From assembly GCA_947561715.1 (NCBI GenBank), contig OX387198.1, forward strand, positions 9,238,001-9,302,000: 64,000 bases of DNA, given 5' to 3'. Source of the stretch: Ascidia mentula (Eukaryota; Chordata; Ascidiacea; Phlebobranchia; Ascidiidae). The translations under genes and the position numbers were made by a program. Positions 13,420 through 29,939 of the stretch are shown one piece after another. The notes below the pieces were generated by a model. The model saw nothing but the letters and a program-made list of their open reading frames with translations. It was not told the origin of the DNA and searched no databases. Each line of letters begins with the position of its first letter. Position 1 is the first letter of the stretch.

Positions 13420-16400
13420 CACCCCCTCCATTGCAACGACTGATATGATTTTCACGCAACAATACACTGACTCTATGCAATCGCGTCAATAGTTGTTGAG
13501 CTGCCACGGAAAGTTCGCGAAGGCAGATGCTACGTTATTTTTAAACTGAGCGTTGTCCCAAGAAGTTCAAACGCCTGTCGAATCAAAGAGTTGTAAGCAG
13601 AGCCCTTGAGAGTAAAAAATATGCCGTTGCGAGGTCCTTTTTTATGAAGAGCACATGACATGATCGGTGGTACCCAGCCTTCACGTTAGAAAAGTTTCAA
13701 GGCAAAGAACCGCCATATGCTATTCATGGGCCTTCTTAGACGGACAGGGGCCCCGGTTGCGCTGTGGGGCCTGGTGGTAAATCGGACCGGGCTTGATGTG
13801 AAACAAAGCCGGGCCTGAATTCAGACCCTGCCAGATTTGGTCGTATTGAAACTTTTCTTTTTACGAATGTGCGTGAGCTAACGTTACGTCTCTCCTTGTT
13901 TAAAGACAAGGCCTTGTTTCATCACAAATGCTTACAATTGAATTAACACTTCACACCACATTTTTGTTTTAGGTTCACTGTCGGGCTTGAGAAAACGTTC
14001 GGATTAAAGTGTTGGGCTTAATTACAACCCTGGATCGAATTCCCAAACTTTTTCGAAATATTACAAGCTGTATGGCCAATATTTTGCATTTCAGCACGAG
14101 GTCATTTGTTTCAAACCCACTGTTATCGTGTTATATGTAAAGCACCAACTTTCAGAATGAAAAACGGCATAAACTCAAATACACGTATCAAATGATCTCG
14201 GAAGGGGAACAATATTTTCTTATCGAACAGAAAATACTGTGGTACAGACCATATATGCTCCGGGAACCAATCAGCGCCGTCCTCTTCCGCGTCTGGCGGT
14301 TTCTTGTTTCATTGTCTCTGCAATCCACTTGCGACCGGCACAATGGCACAAAAGCCTTGTCGCGCGCACGTAAGAATTCCGCAAGCGGGCGATTTTCTTC
14401 GCTTTCTGGCAATTAACACAGGCTTGTACTGTTCCAGCATTGTATAGTAGCTGTGGGTGGTTTGAACCAACCGCTGTAGCTTGACAAACCCTCCTACTAT
14501 AAAACAAATTACAACTTACTTAAGGAAATGGGCAAATTTTAGTTGTTCCTTGCAGCTGCAGCGCATCAACCGTGCGCAATTATTGGGATGGTGGTCAGGC
14601 CACAGGCAAATGGGCTTTTTGCAAGAATTTTGATTAGTTCACTGGGTTTCATTGCAGGTCTAGTGCTTAGTTGTGCCTTTGTGTTGGTATTGTGAGGATT
14701 GTTGGTGGAAGTGATGCAGCAAGATAGGAGAAACTTTGAAAACCTTGTGCATGAATTGATGATATTGCTACAACGGTCTGGATAATCGTGTATTTGTCGT
14801 CTTGAACAGGTGGGTTTGTTGTTCGATTTGTGTCCCTTAACTTCAGGCCCTTGTTATTTAATATACATGGATAAAATACGTTTGGAAGATGTAGTAACAT
14901 AAATGTTTGCTCAAGTGTCCTGTTGGTTAGTTTTTGTTTGATGCTGTTTGGAATTCACACAGAAAAAAAAAAGGTAACAATTGGTATCAGTCAACTACAT
15001 TTTTAATTTTGGTATATCAACCATTGTTGCGAAATTATTAGTTTATTTGTTATGTAACGAAAATAAATGCACTGAGTTCTGATTGCTGCAAAGACATGAA
15101 GTTGAACGGGTCTTCAGAAGGTTTTGATACTAGACATTTTGTTGAATGCATTGGACATAACTTTCAAAACACCACAAGTTGTTCCCAGGTCATTAGCATA
15201 TAGGGAATATTGTAACTTGCATAATTTTGCTCGGCATTTGGTATGTGCTGGGATTGTATATTCCTTTATGCTGCACTCCTGGTGGTGAAAGGGAGGTGGC
15301 CGCACCCGAGATGTCGTGGACGCGATGTAGTCGAAATCCGAGATACCGCTCGCCAGCAATCGGAATCCAGGGTTTTGAGGAAACTATTATCCCGGGCTAT
15401 GCTTTGTGGGTATTAATAGATGCGACGGCGGGTAACACGTTACAGCTGGGTCGGGCGGGCAATTGTATTCGAGAGATTTAAATCGATTGTTGTGCAGAGT
15501 AACACAATCGTGATTCGCCGACCCCACCGAAGCTATCAAGCAAGGGTCAGATTTCGCATTCAAATATTTTCGCTATTCCGCCTATAATTTAATATGGTGC
15601 GCATCCGGTGGGCTGAAATTTGTTTGCATGTTAATGCGATGGCTTTCAGGCATCGCCCTGCACAATAGAAGACAAGCAATTGTCTACTAATAAAAGATAA
15701 TCATCATTCGTACGTCATAAACAGTTAACAAGTTTGAAGTCCACAAACAAAAGGAAACGTTCATTGTATCATTGTGTATGTGATTGATGTTGAACAGCAG
15801 CAAGTGCAAGATTTAATTACCTGCCGCCACAAGAGAATGGATTTATAGTGCAAGATATATGGGCTTGGGTTATCTCATTCCTAGTAACTTACAGACATCC
15901 GTCGAGCCTCGCGTTAAATTGGGCGCTCGCAGTGGTTATTGCTTGGTAAAGCAGGCAAGAGTGATGAGTTCCTGCTTAGATTGCTGTTCCGGAGCATATT
16001 AGTGTTGATAAATGTTTTAGCAGATAGTGCCTTATCCTGCCTGGCATCCTACTAACTTCCCTTAAGAACGACAGCACTGAAAAGTGCTATTAGTTTCAAT
16101 CCAGTAGTTTTATTTAAACTGGATGTTTGATGACCGATTGCTTGAGAGAGGAATCGCTTTTAAAAAGAAACTGTGGCACTGTGGTTAACTAGCAATGGTA
16201 TTTTGGACACGTTGCCAACGAATTGCATCGCAGCTATTCCAATGGCGGTGGTTCGTCGGGAGGCAAAGTGTTTGCTGTCAAATATTGCGGCCAATGGTGC
16301 CGGCGTTTAGTTTGATTAGTGGCTTTAGTCACGACGGCAAAATCGTCCTGACGAGGCAAGTTCTTCAAACGAGACAAATCCTGCTGAATCTTGGCAAAAA

Positions 16401-16828
16401 TAAATAGATTTTTGCGTTGAACATAATTAAACCGAGTGTTAGAAACTCGTATTGTGCTTGCTACATTTAAATAAACACCGTCATTGTGCGAATCTTCCTT
16501 GCTTCTTTTCCTTTCCAATGGAACAATGTTTATTGTACAACCCACGCTGTAAAAAAGCGCGTTCTTTTGTGATGGCCAACTCCCGTCGTGCGCCAAGCCT
16601 TCCAGTTAGATCATAATTGGTATAAGTGCGTATAGACGTGCCCAGCCTTAGCTTGGCTGTTGAATTTTCCACAAGAACGTGGCCATAAAGCTCTGCACCC
16701 CTCTGCGCAAAAGAACTGCTTTAGTCACAATCACCACACTACGGGTCGCGCTGTCCCATCGTTTTTCCCGGCAACTTTAACGAACCCCCTGCATGCAGAT
16801 GCGCGCGCGCTGTCGTGTATCTCTATTG

Positions 16829-16836
16829 TGACGTCA
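16829..16836. promoter_or_regulatory. Palindromic CRE-type octamer TGACGTCA upstream of ERR
   Basis: A perfect TGACGTCA palindrome, the consensus for CREB/ATF bZIP dimers, lies 1.4 kb upstream of the ERR start in a region rich in CpG. The motif is visible; function is inference. Further copies occur elsewhere in the window, in the first 150 bases and in PHLDB introns, so it may be chance. Confidence 0.25.
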
Positions 16837-17459
16837 CTGTTGTCCCAGCAACGTGCTATTCCGAGACTGCGGTGAAAAAGGCCCTTTAGGCTGAGGAGAG
16901 CCCGGCGCACTCTTTGAGAGAGAGAGAAAAACGCTGTGACATCATCACGCGATGAAGTGTTGCGAAATAACTCAGGCTATCGTCAGTGCTTGCGTAACGC
17001 TGATGAGGTAGAACCGTACTCTGCTAGGGCCTGTAACTTGGCGTACAGTGTCGGTACATTTTGCAAATTAGCCAGCAATTATTTTTTTTCGGTAGTGTAA
17101 TTGAAAATGCAGTTTTTGCAAATGTTTGCAGTCAATTAAAAAACCTACAATAATTGCGTAACTCCGTTGAGCGCAGAAGACAGGTATAACAGGGCTGGAA
17201 ATGAGGGTCGCGCAGGGTTCGAAGTTACTTTGAGTTTTCTTATCAGCTACAAGCTTGTTTTCTAAACTAGTAACGCAGGTTATTACAAGCTTGCCGCAGA
17301 CGGTAGGTTCGAGGCCCGGGCAGCCAAGGGTGAACATGCATCGTCCGCGTATTTTTTCTCCTAAACCAAACGAACATGGTTCCTGTGATTGCTGCTGCGC
17401 CTGAGTGCTGTTAAGCTGCGTTGTTAAACTATCGAACACGAATAGCCGGGTCAGCGACA

Positions 17460-18060
17460 CTCGGGCTGCGCGCGCTTACCGTGACGACATGAGCGTAGGC
17501 AAATAAGTCGCGTGGTTGCTCGTGCGGCGCGCGGTTCGCCGGCAACGAATTAATCGCGGTGTTGACAGGTTGTATTCTCGCTCGATCCGACAAGTGTGGA
17601 TCTACCGGTAGTGATGACACAATCCAGCTGTTGTGCAGGCCCTGCCCAACAACTTAGTATTGCCCGCGAGCACCACTCTCGTCCATACCCCAGCCACCGC
17701 CCGGCCGATCAATGCCTAATTTGTATTGTTTTTTCGGCCGGTCGATAAGTTTAAACCGGCCCACAAGTTGATTGGTAATTACCGTTAGTGGCTTGCGCCA
17801 ATCCGGGGCCACTCGCCCGCAAACCCGCACTGCCCCATCCGATGGCACCCCCCAAGCGCCGGCGTGCGGAATATAGCCACGTCAAACCGTGCTAATTTTA
17901 GCGTTTGACTTTGCCTTGGAGCGCCCAATTCACACTGGACCAGGGTACATTCGTATCGAAATAGTTGCAAGCGCGCAGTTGGGCGATTTGCACGCTCGGG
18001 TAGCTTGCGCTGCAAAACATGGCGGCAGGCAGGCGTGGGCGTAAAATAGGCTCCCGCTAT
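17460..18060 (+). promoter_or_regulatory. GC-rich, CpG-rich stretch, probable ERR promoter or 5' UTR region
   Basis: This 600-bp stretch has a much higher GC and CpG content than the flanking DNA (for example the runs around 17465-17560 and 17690-17870) and sits just upstream of the first ERR coding exon. No coding frame with homology is present. A promoter or first non-coding exon is the simplest explanation; no transcription start can be fixed from sequence alone. Confidence 0.3.
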
Positions 18061-18241
18061 TAAATTGACTCGTAGCGTGCAGTTGGTATTATCTTTCTTG
18101 TGGTTTGTCTGCGTGTTAATTATCGGCACTGTTTATTGCAAAGAAAAAGGGATATGGACAGTTGTGTTTGTGTTTAAATCGCTAAACTGAAGAATAATCA
18201 ACAAATCATGCATAACACGAGCATTGTTTTGCAGATTATAA

Positions 18242-21707
<3,466 letters not shown>

Positions 21708-24700
21708 TCAAATTAGGCAAATATGTTGTTTTTCAAGTGTTTCTACCAGTTTTAGGGCCTTCCGTCGCACTCCCGGCCTTCGTGGGAAGTTTTACGGCGC
21801 CATTGTATTCTTATTATTCACAACAGCACGCGCGTTATTTATCTCCAGTTCCTGAAAGCGGTACTGGCATGCGTCCATTTACACGGGCCGGTTGCCTCTC
21901 TGTTAACCCTTCATGTTTTTGCACGTCGCTTTGAATTTTTTCGACAAGTTTGAGATTGTAGATTATTACGCTTCTCGCGTTCAGGGTGCATGGAGCACCT
22001 TCTATATAGACGTATGCGTCACTGTGAATCTTGCCGTCGGCCCGAACGCCACCCGAAGGTTTGGTGGAATGAACCGTACAGCGGAGATGGTTTAAAAGGT
22101 GTTGAAAGCTTGCCTCGCGACGCGTATTTAATTTATTGGGTCGTGATCTCTCCGTTGATATATACATAGATATTCTTATTTTTTTGCCAAATGAATTTTA
22201 ATTGCGCTTTCGCGTTTGTTTGTTTTCGTGGTTCCCGAGCCGCCGATTTTTGAGTTCTGCGTTGTTCCCTTTCCTTATTTTTCCTTTCAGCTTTCGTTTT
22301 TGCGTTTTGCCCATTTGGTTCCACGCGCGTTTCAGTTTGTTTCCCTGTTTGTGGTCGGCGAGACCGACGGTAACCCCACAAAGGCTCCTCGACCGCTGCG
22401 TGCCCACCGCACTTTACAAATCAAGCTAGCAAGCCACACATAACAAACCCTGCTGCGTTCAATACTGCCGCTAATGCCGTTAACACGGGGTCTCTCACGT
22501 CCCGTGGAAACGTAACGCTGCAACAGAAGCCAACGGCAACCCATCTTGCTGTAGTAAAAGCCTTTCATTTCGGGCGCATGTAACTTTCGACTGCCCAAAG
22601 CTTACCAGCCCAATGTCTGCTTGATATAACGAAGCAGATCGCCTGTGTTTTGTGTTTGTCATGCGCGCCTGTGGCCGGCGTTATATAATTTATTCGGCCA
22701 TTGGCCGCCCTCTACACAGATATTTATTTATCTCCGCTACACTTTTGTTGTCTCTACTCTTTTCGCTCCCAACCCTTCCCAGTTTCAAGTGTGCATGCTA
22801 TTTAAGACAAATAAAAACGTTTAACTTGCTCCAGACTCGATTGATGGTACTAAGCTGTCTACAACAGGATTCTACAGAGACAGAAAAGAAAATTAACGCA
22901 CATTGTAGTTGCAGAGGAAAGTTAAGACGAAAATTTTGTCCGCTCGCTCAACCGGAGGTCGCGACACTCTAGCGCAGCGCGCGGTTGCACAAGCGACCAG
23001 ATTCTTTGTACATGCGCAAATGGTGAGTAAAATAGGGAAGATGCCGCGCTTATGAAAAGCGTAACCCAGCAAATGATACAGTTATGAAAAAAAATATGGT
23101 AAGGAATCGAAAACGTGGCGAATAATTACAAAAAAAGAAGTTTTTAAATGGCGAGAACGCGTTCAAGAACCAGTGAGCAAAGACAAAACTTAGCAGTGAC
23201 ACTTCTACATGTACATCTTGTAAGCATACAACACAACACAACAGCGGGTCATCGGGCAGCAGGCAACTGCGGCATTCATGCAACAACTCAGCTTCTATGC
23301 AAACACTTTTAAGCCTGATTTTAAATGTGTTGGTTGGGAAGAAATCAATAAAACACAGGTTTTGTAAATTTGCCATGTTCAAGGCGGGATTTACTGAAGG
23401 GTTTGGCGTGAAATAGAGAAAAACTGTACAGCGGAAAAGCCACGCGCACTTACACAAAGCAACCGGGATGCAAAGGAATTGAACAGTTCATATAGTTGAT
23501 CAACCGACATTTAGAACAATTTTCAACGGAAAGAGCGCAAAAAAAACAGGACATACAATTGGTGGATATGCGTGGATTACTGTGAAACGCACGATTTGGC
23601 CAAACAAAACATGCACGCCTAAACACACAAACACCGTAACTCATTAGAAATATTGTAGGCAAAGGTAAATTTACCAAACTTCGCACCCCGTCCTGTCGCA
23701 GTAATGCGCAATGACTGCGAAAAATATGTGTACATTTAACTATGTAGATCTATGTAGGCGGAAAAGGGCTACCAATGCATCTCCATACTAAAAATCACTT
23801 GACGACAGTAGGGGCTGGAAGCACCATCGGGAGCTCACTTAATCTTGCAATGCGGCTACAAGAACGTGAGCGAATAAGAAAAGAACCTTATTAACAACAA
23901 GGACCATCTCGCAGCAGCACAATTATATTGAGTCATGGCCCGGGCGCATTACTCGTATGGTATTTCTGTTTTATCGCAATTCCACTAAATCAATTTCAAT
24001 ATTCGTATGTTGTATGTAAATTGTGTCACATATCGGTTGAAGTTCAGTTACGATTTTTGTACAACAGAACAAAGCCGGTTCAATCCCTGTGATAGTAAGT
24101 ACGGGGTTCTCAGCAAGAACACTCTAGATGCCCTATTAGCTGTAGTATCACGTGGCGTTAGTTCGCTTATACGCGTATGAGTGCATTTAGTCTCGTATAC
24201 AAAACAGGGTAAAATGATAAAAGTTTGTTGGGAGTGCGTTTTGGGTGCAGTATACGCTCGATTACCGGAGGACGGGCTAGAGTAAGTGCCTGTATTGCGT
24301 TATGATTGCCAATTTAACATAATACACTACTTCGGTCTAAGCCACAATTTTCCCAAATTGCGAGTACACTTTGCCAACATGGCATTGGTTGATTGCTTAA
24401 GGATATATAATGGGGGTTGTTAATAGATGGAAAAAAGGGAAGAGTTTATAATTACAAAAATCGGCTGTTCAGCAGGCAATGGAAATTACACCGAAAAAAT
24501 GAAAGTTGGCAAAACCCATTGAGTTAGAAACAGTCGCAACGCGTTAACGAAAGCGTTGGCAAATTATATATTTAGGGCTTTGAACTAAAATAACAACATC
24601 GCACCAGGCAGCACCTCATACAGGGGTTTCAACATCATCGCATTTTCTTTCGCACCGTTTCAAATCATCAAAAAAAAGGTTTCTACAAACGGTGGCGGTG

Positions 24701-25013
24701 TTAGAACAAAAAAGGCTCATGGACATACCGCAGTTAGATGGACAGTGTTACAATGTACCCGATATGGCAAAGGGACCTCTGTGTTGTACCGGAGGAAATA
24801 AAACTACCGCGTTTTCGGTGAAAGAAGATTAGGTACCCGCTTTTGCCAGCGGGTAGACGCGTTGTGATTGGCTGAGACAGGTGGGCGTGGTTCGTGTACA
24901 GCTAAAATCGATACGACTCACGGCGAATCCATTGGCGTTGGCGACAGTTAGGCCTTCAATAGTATAGCAAGTTAAAACGGTAATACTTTCAGAGCGCAAG
25001 AAGGGTACAGCCA
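21708..25013. other. Convergent intergenic region, ERR and NUMB 3' ends
   Basis: 3.3 kb between the stops of plus-strand ERR and minus-strand NUMB. It should contain both 3' untranslated regions. Plus-strand AATAAA hexamers occur at about 22810 and 23347. A minus-strand AATAAA (TTTATT on plus) occurs near 22132, inside the likely ERR tail, so the NUMB poly(A) site is not clear. Several open frames, including a Lys/Arg-rich one near 22200-22400, are low-complexity shadows. No exon encoding an NPF-type NUMB tail was found. Confidence 0.45.
22810..22815 (+). other. Candidate ERR polyadenylation signal AATAAA
   Basis: AATAAA hexamer 1.1 kb downstream of the ERR stop, followed by T-rich sequence. 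It is the first canonical plus-strand signal I see after the stop; an alternative lies at about 23347. Confidence 0.3.
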
Positions 25014-28000
25014 TCAGATGCTCACCACGAAGCCATGTGGTTTTCCCATTTGAGGCTGAAACGGGTCGACCGCGGATCTATTGGGCGGCGGAAAGTCGGC
25101 GAAAGCCTGCGGCTGCTGCGGAGGTATACTGTGGTAGGGCGCCATCGAGTGGTTATTGTGCGTAACCTGCATTTCGACGTCACTCAGCCACTTATCGGCC
25201 TCTGACGTTGTGCGTTTGTGGCCATGCATGGGTGCGCCGCTGGTGCCGAACTGGGTCGGGAACTGCTGCCTGCGCGTGTCTTCAGCCCACGGGTTTGTGT
25301 CTCGTACAGGCGAGGACGCCTGCTTCTGCTGATGTTGCTGATGGTTGCCGTGTACTGGTGTGGGTTGTAGTGGAAGAGTGGATGGCTTCAGGGGAATGTC
25401 GAATCCGTTCACTGCGCAAGTGTGGAAAGTATGACTAAAACAAGCTAAGGGCGAAGGCAGAATTTCACAAATGGTGGATATACAATGAACTGGCAGGCAC
25501 TTACATGTGTGTTTTCAGATATTTAAAAGGTTCAGACAAAATTAAGAAACAATCGTGTTTTAAATTTAATTAAAAAGAATGATTCTAAATAGTAAATGCG
25601 CACAAAATGGGCGTCGTCAAGCCAACAAAATGCCATACTCCTGGAAAACAATTGACACAAATTCGGTTTTCTGTTAAATGTTAAAAATGGCTATCCTTAA
25701 AAACAAATGTCGACTCTGTGCTCACGAGGGATTGAAAAAATTGACGTCCAGACAAATGCTTAATGAAGAATTGTCTCTTATCAGGTAATCATTTTAACTT
25801 GCCACACCCATTTAACAAGAAGACGTTCCAGGACAAAAATAGAAATCATCGGATTATATGGAAATTCTAAATTCGTACCTGGTTTGGGTGTTAAAGGGGA
25901 TCCAAGTTTGGGCATTGGAGCTTTGGCGAATGGGTCATCATTGTTGTTACTCGAAAACGTGTTGGTTATGGTTGAACACATCTGACTTATGTCCGCGCTT
26001 TCCTCTTCCTCCATCTCAGGTACTGCATAATCAAAAATCGTTCAAACAACCGAATCGACACGATTAAAGTTATTAGACTGATGGCAAAATCCGTGTTCAA
26101 ATGGACAACTGTGCGTAGTTTTAACATTAACGATATTGGAATCCAAAATATTTAATGAGTGACTCAGCGTCAGTTCCATAAAATATTCTCCTAAAGGCTG
26201 GTCGTCTGTTACTCATTTCGAATATTATTTCACGCTGATCAATACAGACTGATACGTCATTCATAATAGCGCAACACAGGTTGATTTCTGACATTTTTTG
26301 TCTTTCGGGCAATGAGAACCTCGCGAGGTAATACCTGCATTCATCACCGGCCTATTAACATTCGACCTTCCCACTTGCAGCGGCAGGGAGTAGTTGCGTT
26401 TAAACGGTGACGTCAGAGAATTTTCTTCGCCTTTCTTCGATCCGAACGTTCTGGAAACCAAACACAGCAAACTTAAAACCAACTTGAAATCTGCGTGGGT
26501 CGAAGGTCACGAAGTTTGTGCGAATTGGACAGAGAAACGACTCGGTCGCCTGTTTGCGGTCGTCTGATGTTTGGTTTGCTGACGCGCAATGATAGTGGGG
26601 CCACTTCAGCCATTACATCATTTTTGGTATTTACATGAGTTACATTCACCCCGGGTTCGCGTGCATGCCATTTTCTGTTTGACCTGCGCGATTACGCGGA
26701 CATGTTTGCAAATAAGAACGAAATATCTAAAATAAAAAGTTGGGTTCAAATGAAAGTGTCTGACCCTGATTTTAGCCGACCAAAAGCGTTAGACTATTCA
26801 AAATGAATACAAACGATTTAACCAGGAACTTCCTCTGATGCTGTCAAGAACATTTAAGTTCAATAACCTGAGGGTTGTGTGGTTTTACCTGAGTGACGCC
26901 TGGCGTATAAGATGAGCCGGAGCGTGTGGTCTTGGCACTGCACTGGGATTATGAACCTCCACTTTCACTTGAGATGAGCTAACCGGAGCTGCAACCGCAA
27001 ACAACAGTCGTTTAAAGTTCCATGAAGTCAAATATTGACTAGCCAGCATTCTTATCACGTAAAATAGCTGGAGGTTTAATCTCCCAGTGCTTTGTTGAAT
27101 GCAAGCATTGTGGTGAGCTTATTTCACATTCCCAGAAACTGCATGAAGCAGATTATGCTGGGTTTGATTTTACAAATTACTGTGACTGCATAAAACCTGT
27201 TTCAATGTAAAGTAAGTTAAAATAGCTTGTATATAATATGTTCAAATTTACATTAAATATTCAAGGCATTGAGATTTCAGCTTATTGTGTGAAATGCATG
27301 TCAACAAATTACTATATTTCATTACTATTTGTATTTTACCAGCATTGGCAGCACTGACTTTGTAAGTGGCAGATTTTATGGCTTTAAAACACAACCCCCG
27401 TTCTATTTTGATACAATGCAAATACCCATCATCACACACAGTCAGGCAAATCAACTTTTTGCCAGACATCCACTTACATGTATTGTTTTTATTCAGTTCC
27501 TCTTGTTGTTCAGTGAGTGTTTTCACCCGAAAGGAACCCTCACGCGTGAATGTCGTTCTGTTCTTATCATAAGTCACTGTCACGCCCGTCTCTTTTTCAC
27601 GTTTCTGCTTTTTCTCCAAGCAGGCGGCAAAGGCGCACCCAACAGCATGGCTTAATCTTTCACCCTTTACACATTCATAAATATTGTCTCCAAATTTTTT
27701 AGGGCCAAACATACCACAGGAAGTTGTTAGGGGCTTAACAATGACAAATGAGCAACAAGCAACATACTGCAGTACCTTATGCTTTCCAAGTTTCAAAACA
27801 ACACAATTAGACTGGGGATAATATGTTACTTTACTGTTACTTTAAATCAAAAGGAATTTGTGTTTTATTAACCATTGATCCAGGTCCTGATCCATATACT
27901 GGAATATCAACAGCCTAATCTTGTTCAAACACATGTGGGGAAACTAAAGAGGAAGTAGATGGCAAGTTTTGCAACTAAAAAACATACCGTTTCCTTGATG

Positions 28001-29939
28001 GCAAAAAAAGAATGACACAGCCATCGCCTGGAAGTTCCGTCTCTGCAGATGTACGAAAATGCCCTGTCGTAATTGCGGTCAGGGGCACAGAACGAAACTT
28101 TTTCGATGGTCTGATCAAGAAGAAGTGCTTTGGTGGAGTCCTCAACAACGCGCAGTGCATCTGGGGAGACGTGCAGCATGGCCCGGATTTTTTTCTTCTT
28201 GCCCTGTTAGTGGAAAGATCTTAATAAGGATGTAAATCTCATTGACAATATTTTTTTATTAATTTGTGTTTAGTGCACTGAAATGAATTAAATCTTTATT
28301 GGATACAAATCTAACACTTTATTACACAATTAGCTTGACTAGTATGGTTTATAGCACATGCGAACAATGCAGTTACAAATACAATGATATTGATACTGGT
28401 GTATACTTTATAAACTTTTCATGAAATGTGCATACAATGCTACTATAACCAATATCACCCAGGTTCATCACCACAGCAAATGAGTTTTAGGATAGATTAC
28501 AAATTCTATATGAGTTGTTTAAAGCATGCAGCTTGCAAGGTTACATAATAATTCTGTGTACACTAATTTTACACAATTTGGAATGTTGCAAAAAATGTAC
28601 TAGTACTGTCTGTTGATAAGATGCTGTAACACTTAAGGCAGCTCAGCAAAATCACCATGTTCCCAGATCAATAGTTGGGTTGCTAGGTGATAAAGGGTTT
28701 TAATACAAAATACAGTAAACTGTGTTGTATAACCCACATAGTAAAATCATTCAAATGGGAAACAAGTGAAACCAATATACACCTTTAAACATTTGTTGTT
28801 ACACATGAACAATCTGGGCACATACAGTAAATCACACAGTAGTTATACAGCTAAATTTCCAAATAACTATTTATTTCTAACCGGGAACTTGCGTGCCAAT
28901 AGATTATAATTATCATAGTAGGGGGGAAATATAAATTTATTGAAACTTTTGACCAAGCACAATGTTAAGTAACTCCATACATGTTATACATAATTCATAG
29001 GTATTTGTTAGAAACAGAAGGAAGTTGTTAGATAAAGAAAAAGTTAGATATATGCTTCTTAATGCAAAGAAATGTATGGAAAAGCTGCACTTCCGGTCGT
29101 GCACAAAAGAAATCAAGTATGTATGCATGCTGATCATGCATGTTGGACATTACCCGGCCAAACAAATGTGGAACTCTGTTTCGACGATTTTCCTTCATCA
29201 CATAAACAAAACTCGTTCAAGCATTTTGAAAAAAAAACAACAACAAAAAACAGACAATGGATACAACCATTTATATGTGACACTATAATGATACACTCAG
29301 CATGCTGAGGCATTACCATAAGTACTGTTTGTATTCACTTCACAAAATCCCACTGTAACAGTTGTCATTAAGTAACTATAACATCATGCATTACTTACGT
29401 GCTTCAATTGCTTTACAGCCTGTTCACATATGTGCATCCCTCGCGACTCCTGCACCTCAACGCTGCCCAAGTACTATTACAAAAACATAAACACTTCATT
29501 GCAAGTTGTGTTATTGACCAGATTTTCTATCCTAAATCTTAACATTGGACATGCAATTATTATTAGCTCATGGAACAGATGCCATAGTATTGATACACAT
29601 TTATGTGCATTATTACTAAGTTGAAACAATACTGCGATTAAACTTCCCTCTATCGCCTATACAATATAAGTAAAGTGTGTACATTTAAATTGCACCCAAT
29701 TGTAATTTAATCCTTTTCTGTCCACAATAAAAACTTATTTTAACATATTATATTATGTGCTAAAAGAGACTTCATATCAGGTATACAGACATGTAACAGA
29801 AAAAAAACACCTTCACATGAAAACTGCATTTAGCCCCTTTCACTGCCTCTTCATCCTGTTGCCATTGGTGGGGTCGGCTGCTCTCTGGAACTTTTGGCTT
29901 CTTTTTTCTCCGAAAACTCTTTCTCAGTGTTCGCATCAT
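25014..29939 (-). CDS. NUMB: NUMB, PTB-domain endocytic adaptor and Notch antagonist
   Basis: Cortical adaptor segregated in asymmetric division that promotes Notch endocytosis. Coding exons, 5' to 3': 29939-29811, 29473-29399, 28203-27988, 27664-27478, 26988-26889, 26450-26335, 26022-25879, 25411-25014. Phases agree and give 454 residues (human about 650). Basic N-terminus [13 protein letters not shown] domain about 23-160 with [31 protein letters not shown] and [12 protein letters not shown]; then FTREGSFRV. Serines in the contexts LRKSFRR (8), RQASLR (234) and KRNYSL (257) match the atypical-PKC sites known in NUMB. DPF motifs at 304-306 and 438-440 fit AP-2 alpha-adaptin binding. [12 protein letters not shown] matches the conserved C-terminal block. 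No NPF is present; the protein ends PHGFVVSI. A good donor (GTGAGC) lies at 25025, just before the stop, so another C-terminal exon is possible. Confidence 0.96.

Noticed and set aside
17306-17316. B-box-like GGTTCGAGGCC suggesting a tRNA or tRNA-derived SINE
   Set aside because: No A-box, acceptor stem or anticodon arm can be built around it, and no SINE tail follows.
22133-22407. Lys/Arg/Gln-rich minus-strand open frame
   Set aside because: It is the complement of a T/C-rich stretch in the ERR-NUMB gap. There is no splice continuity and no homology.
24076-24090. GGTTCAATCCC, resembling a tRNA B-box
   Set aside because: No matching A-box or stems upstream, so probably chance.
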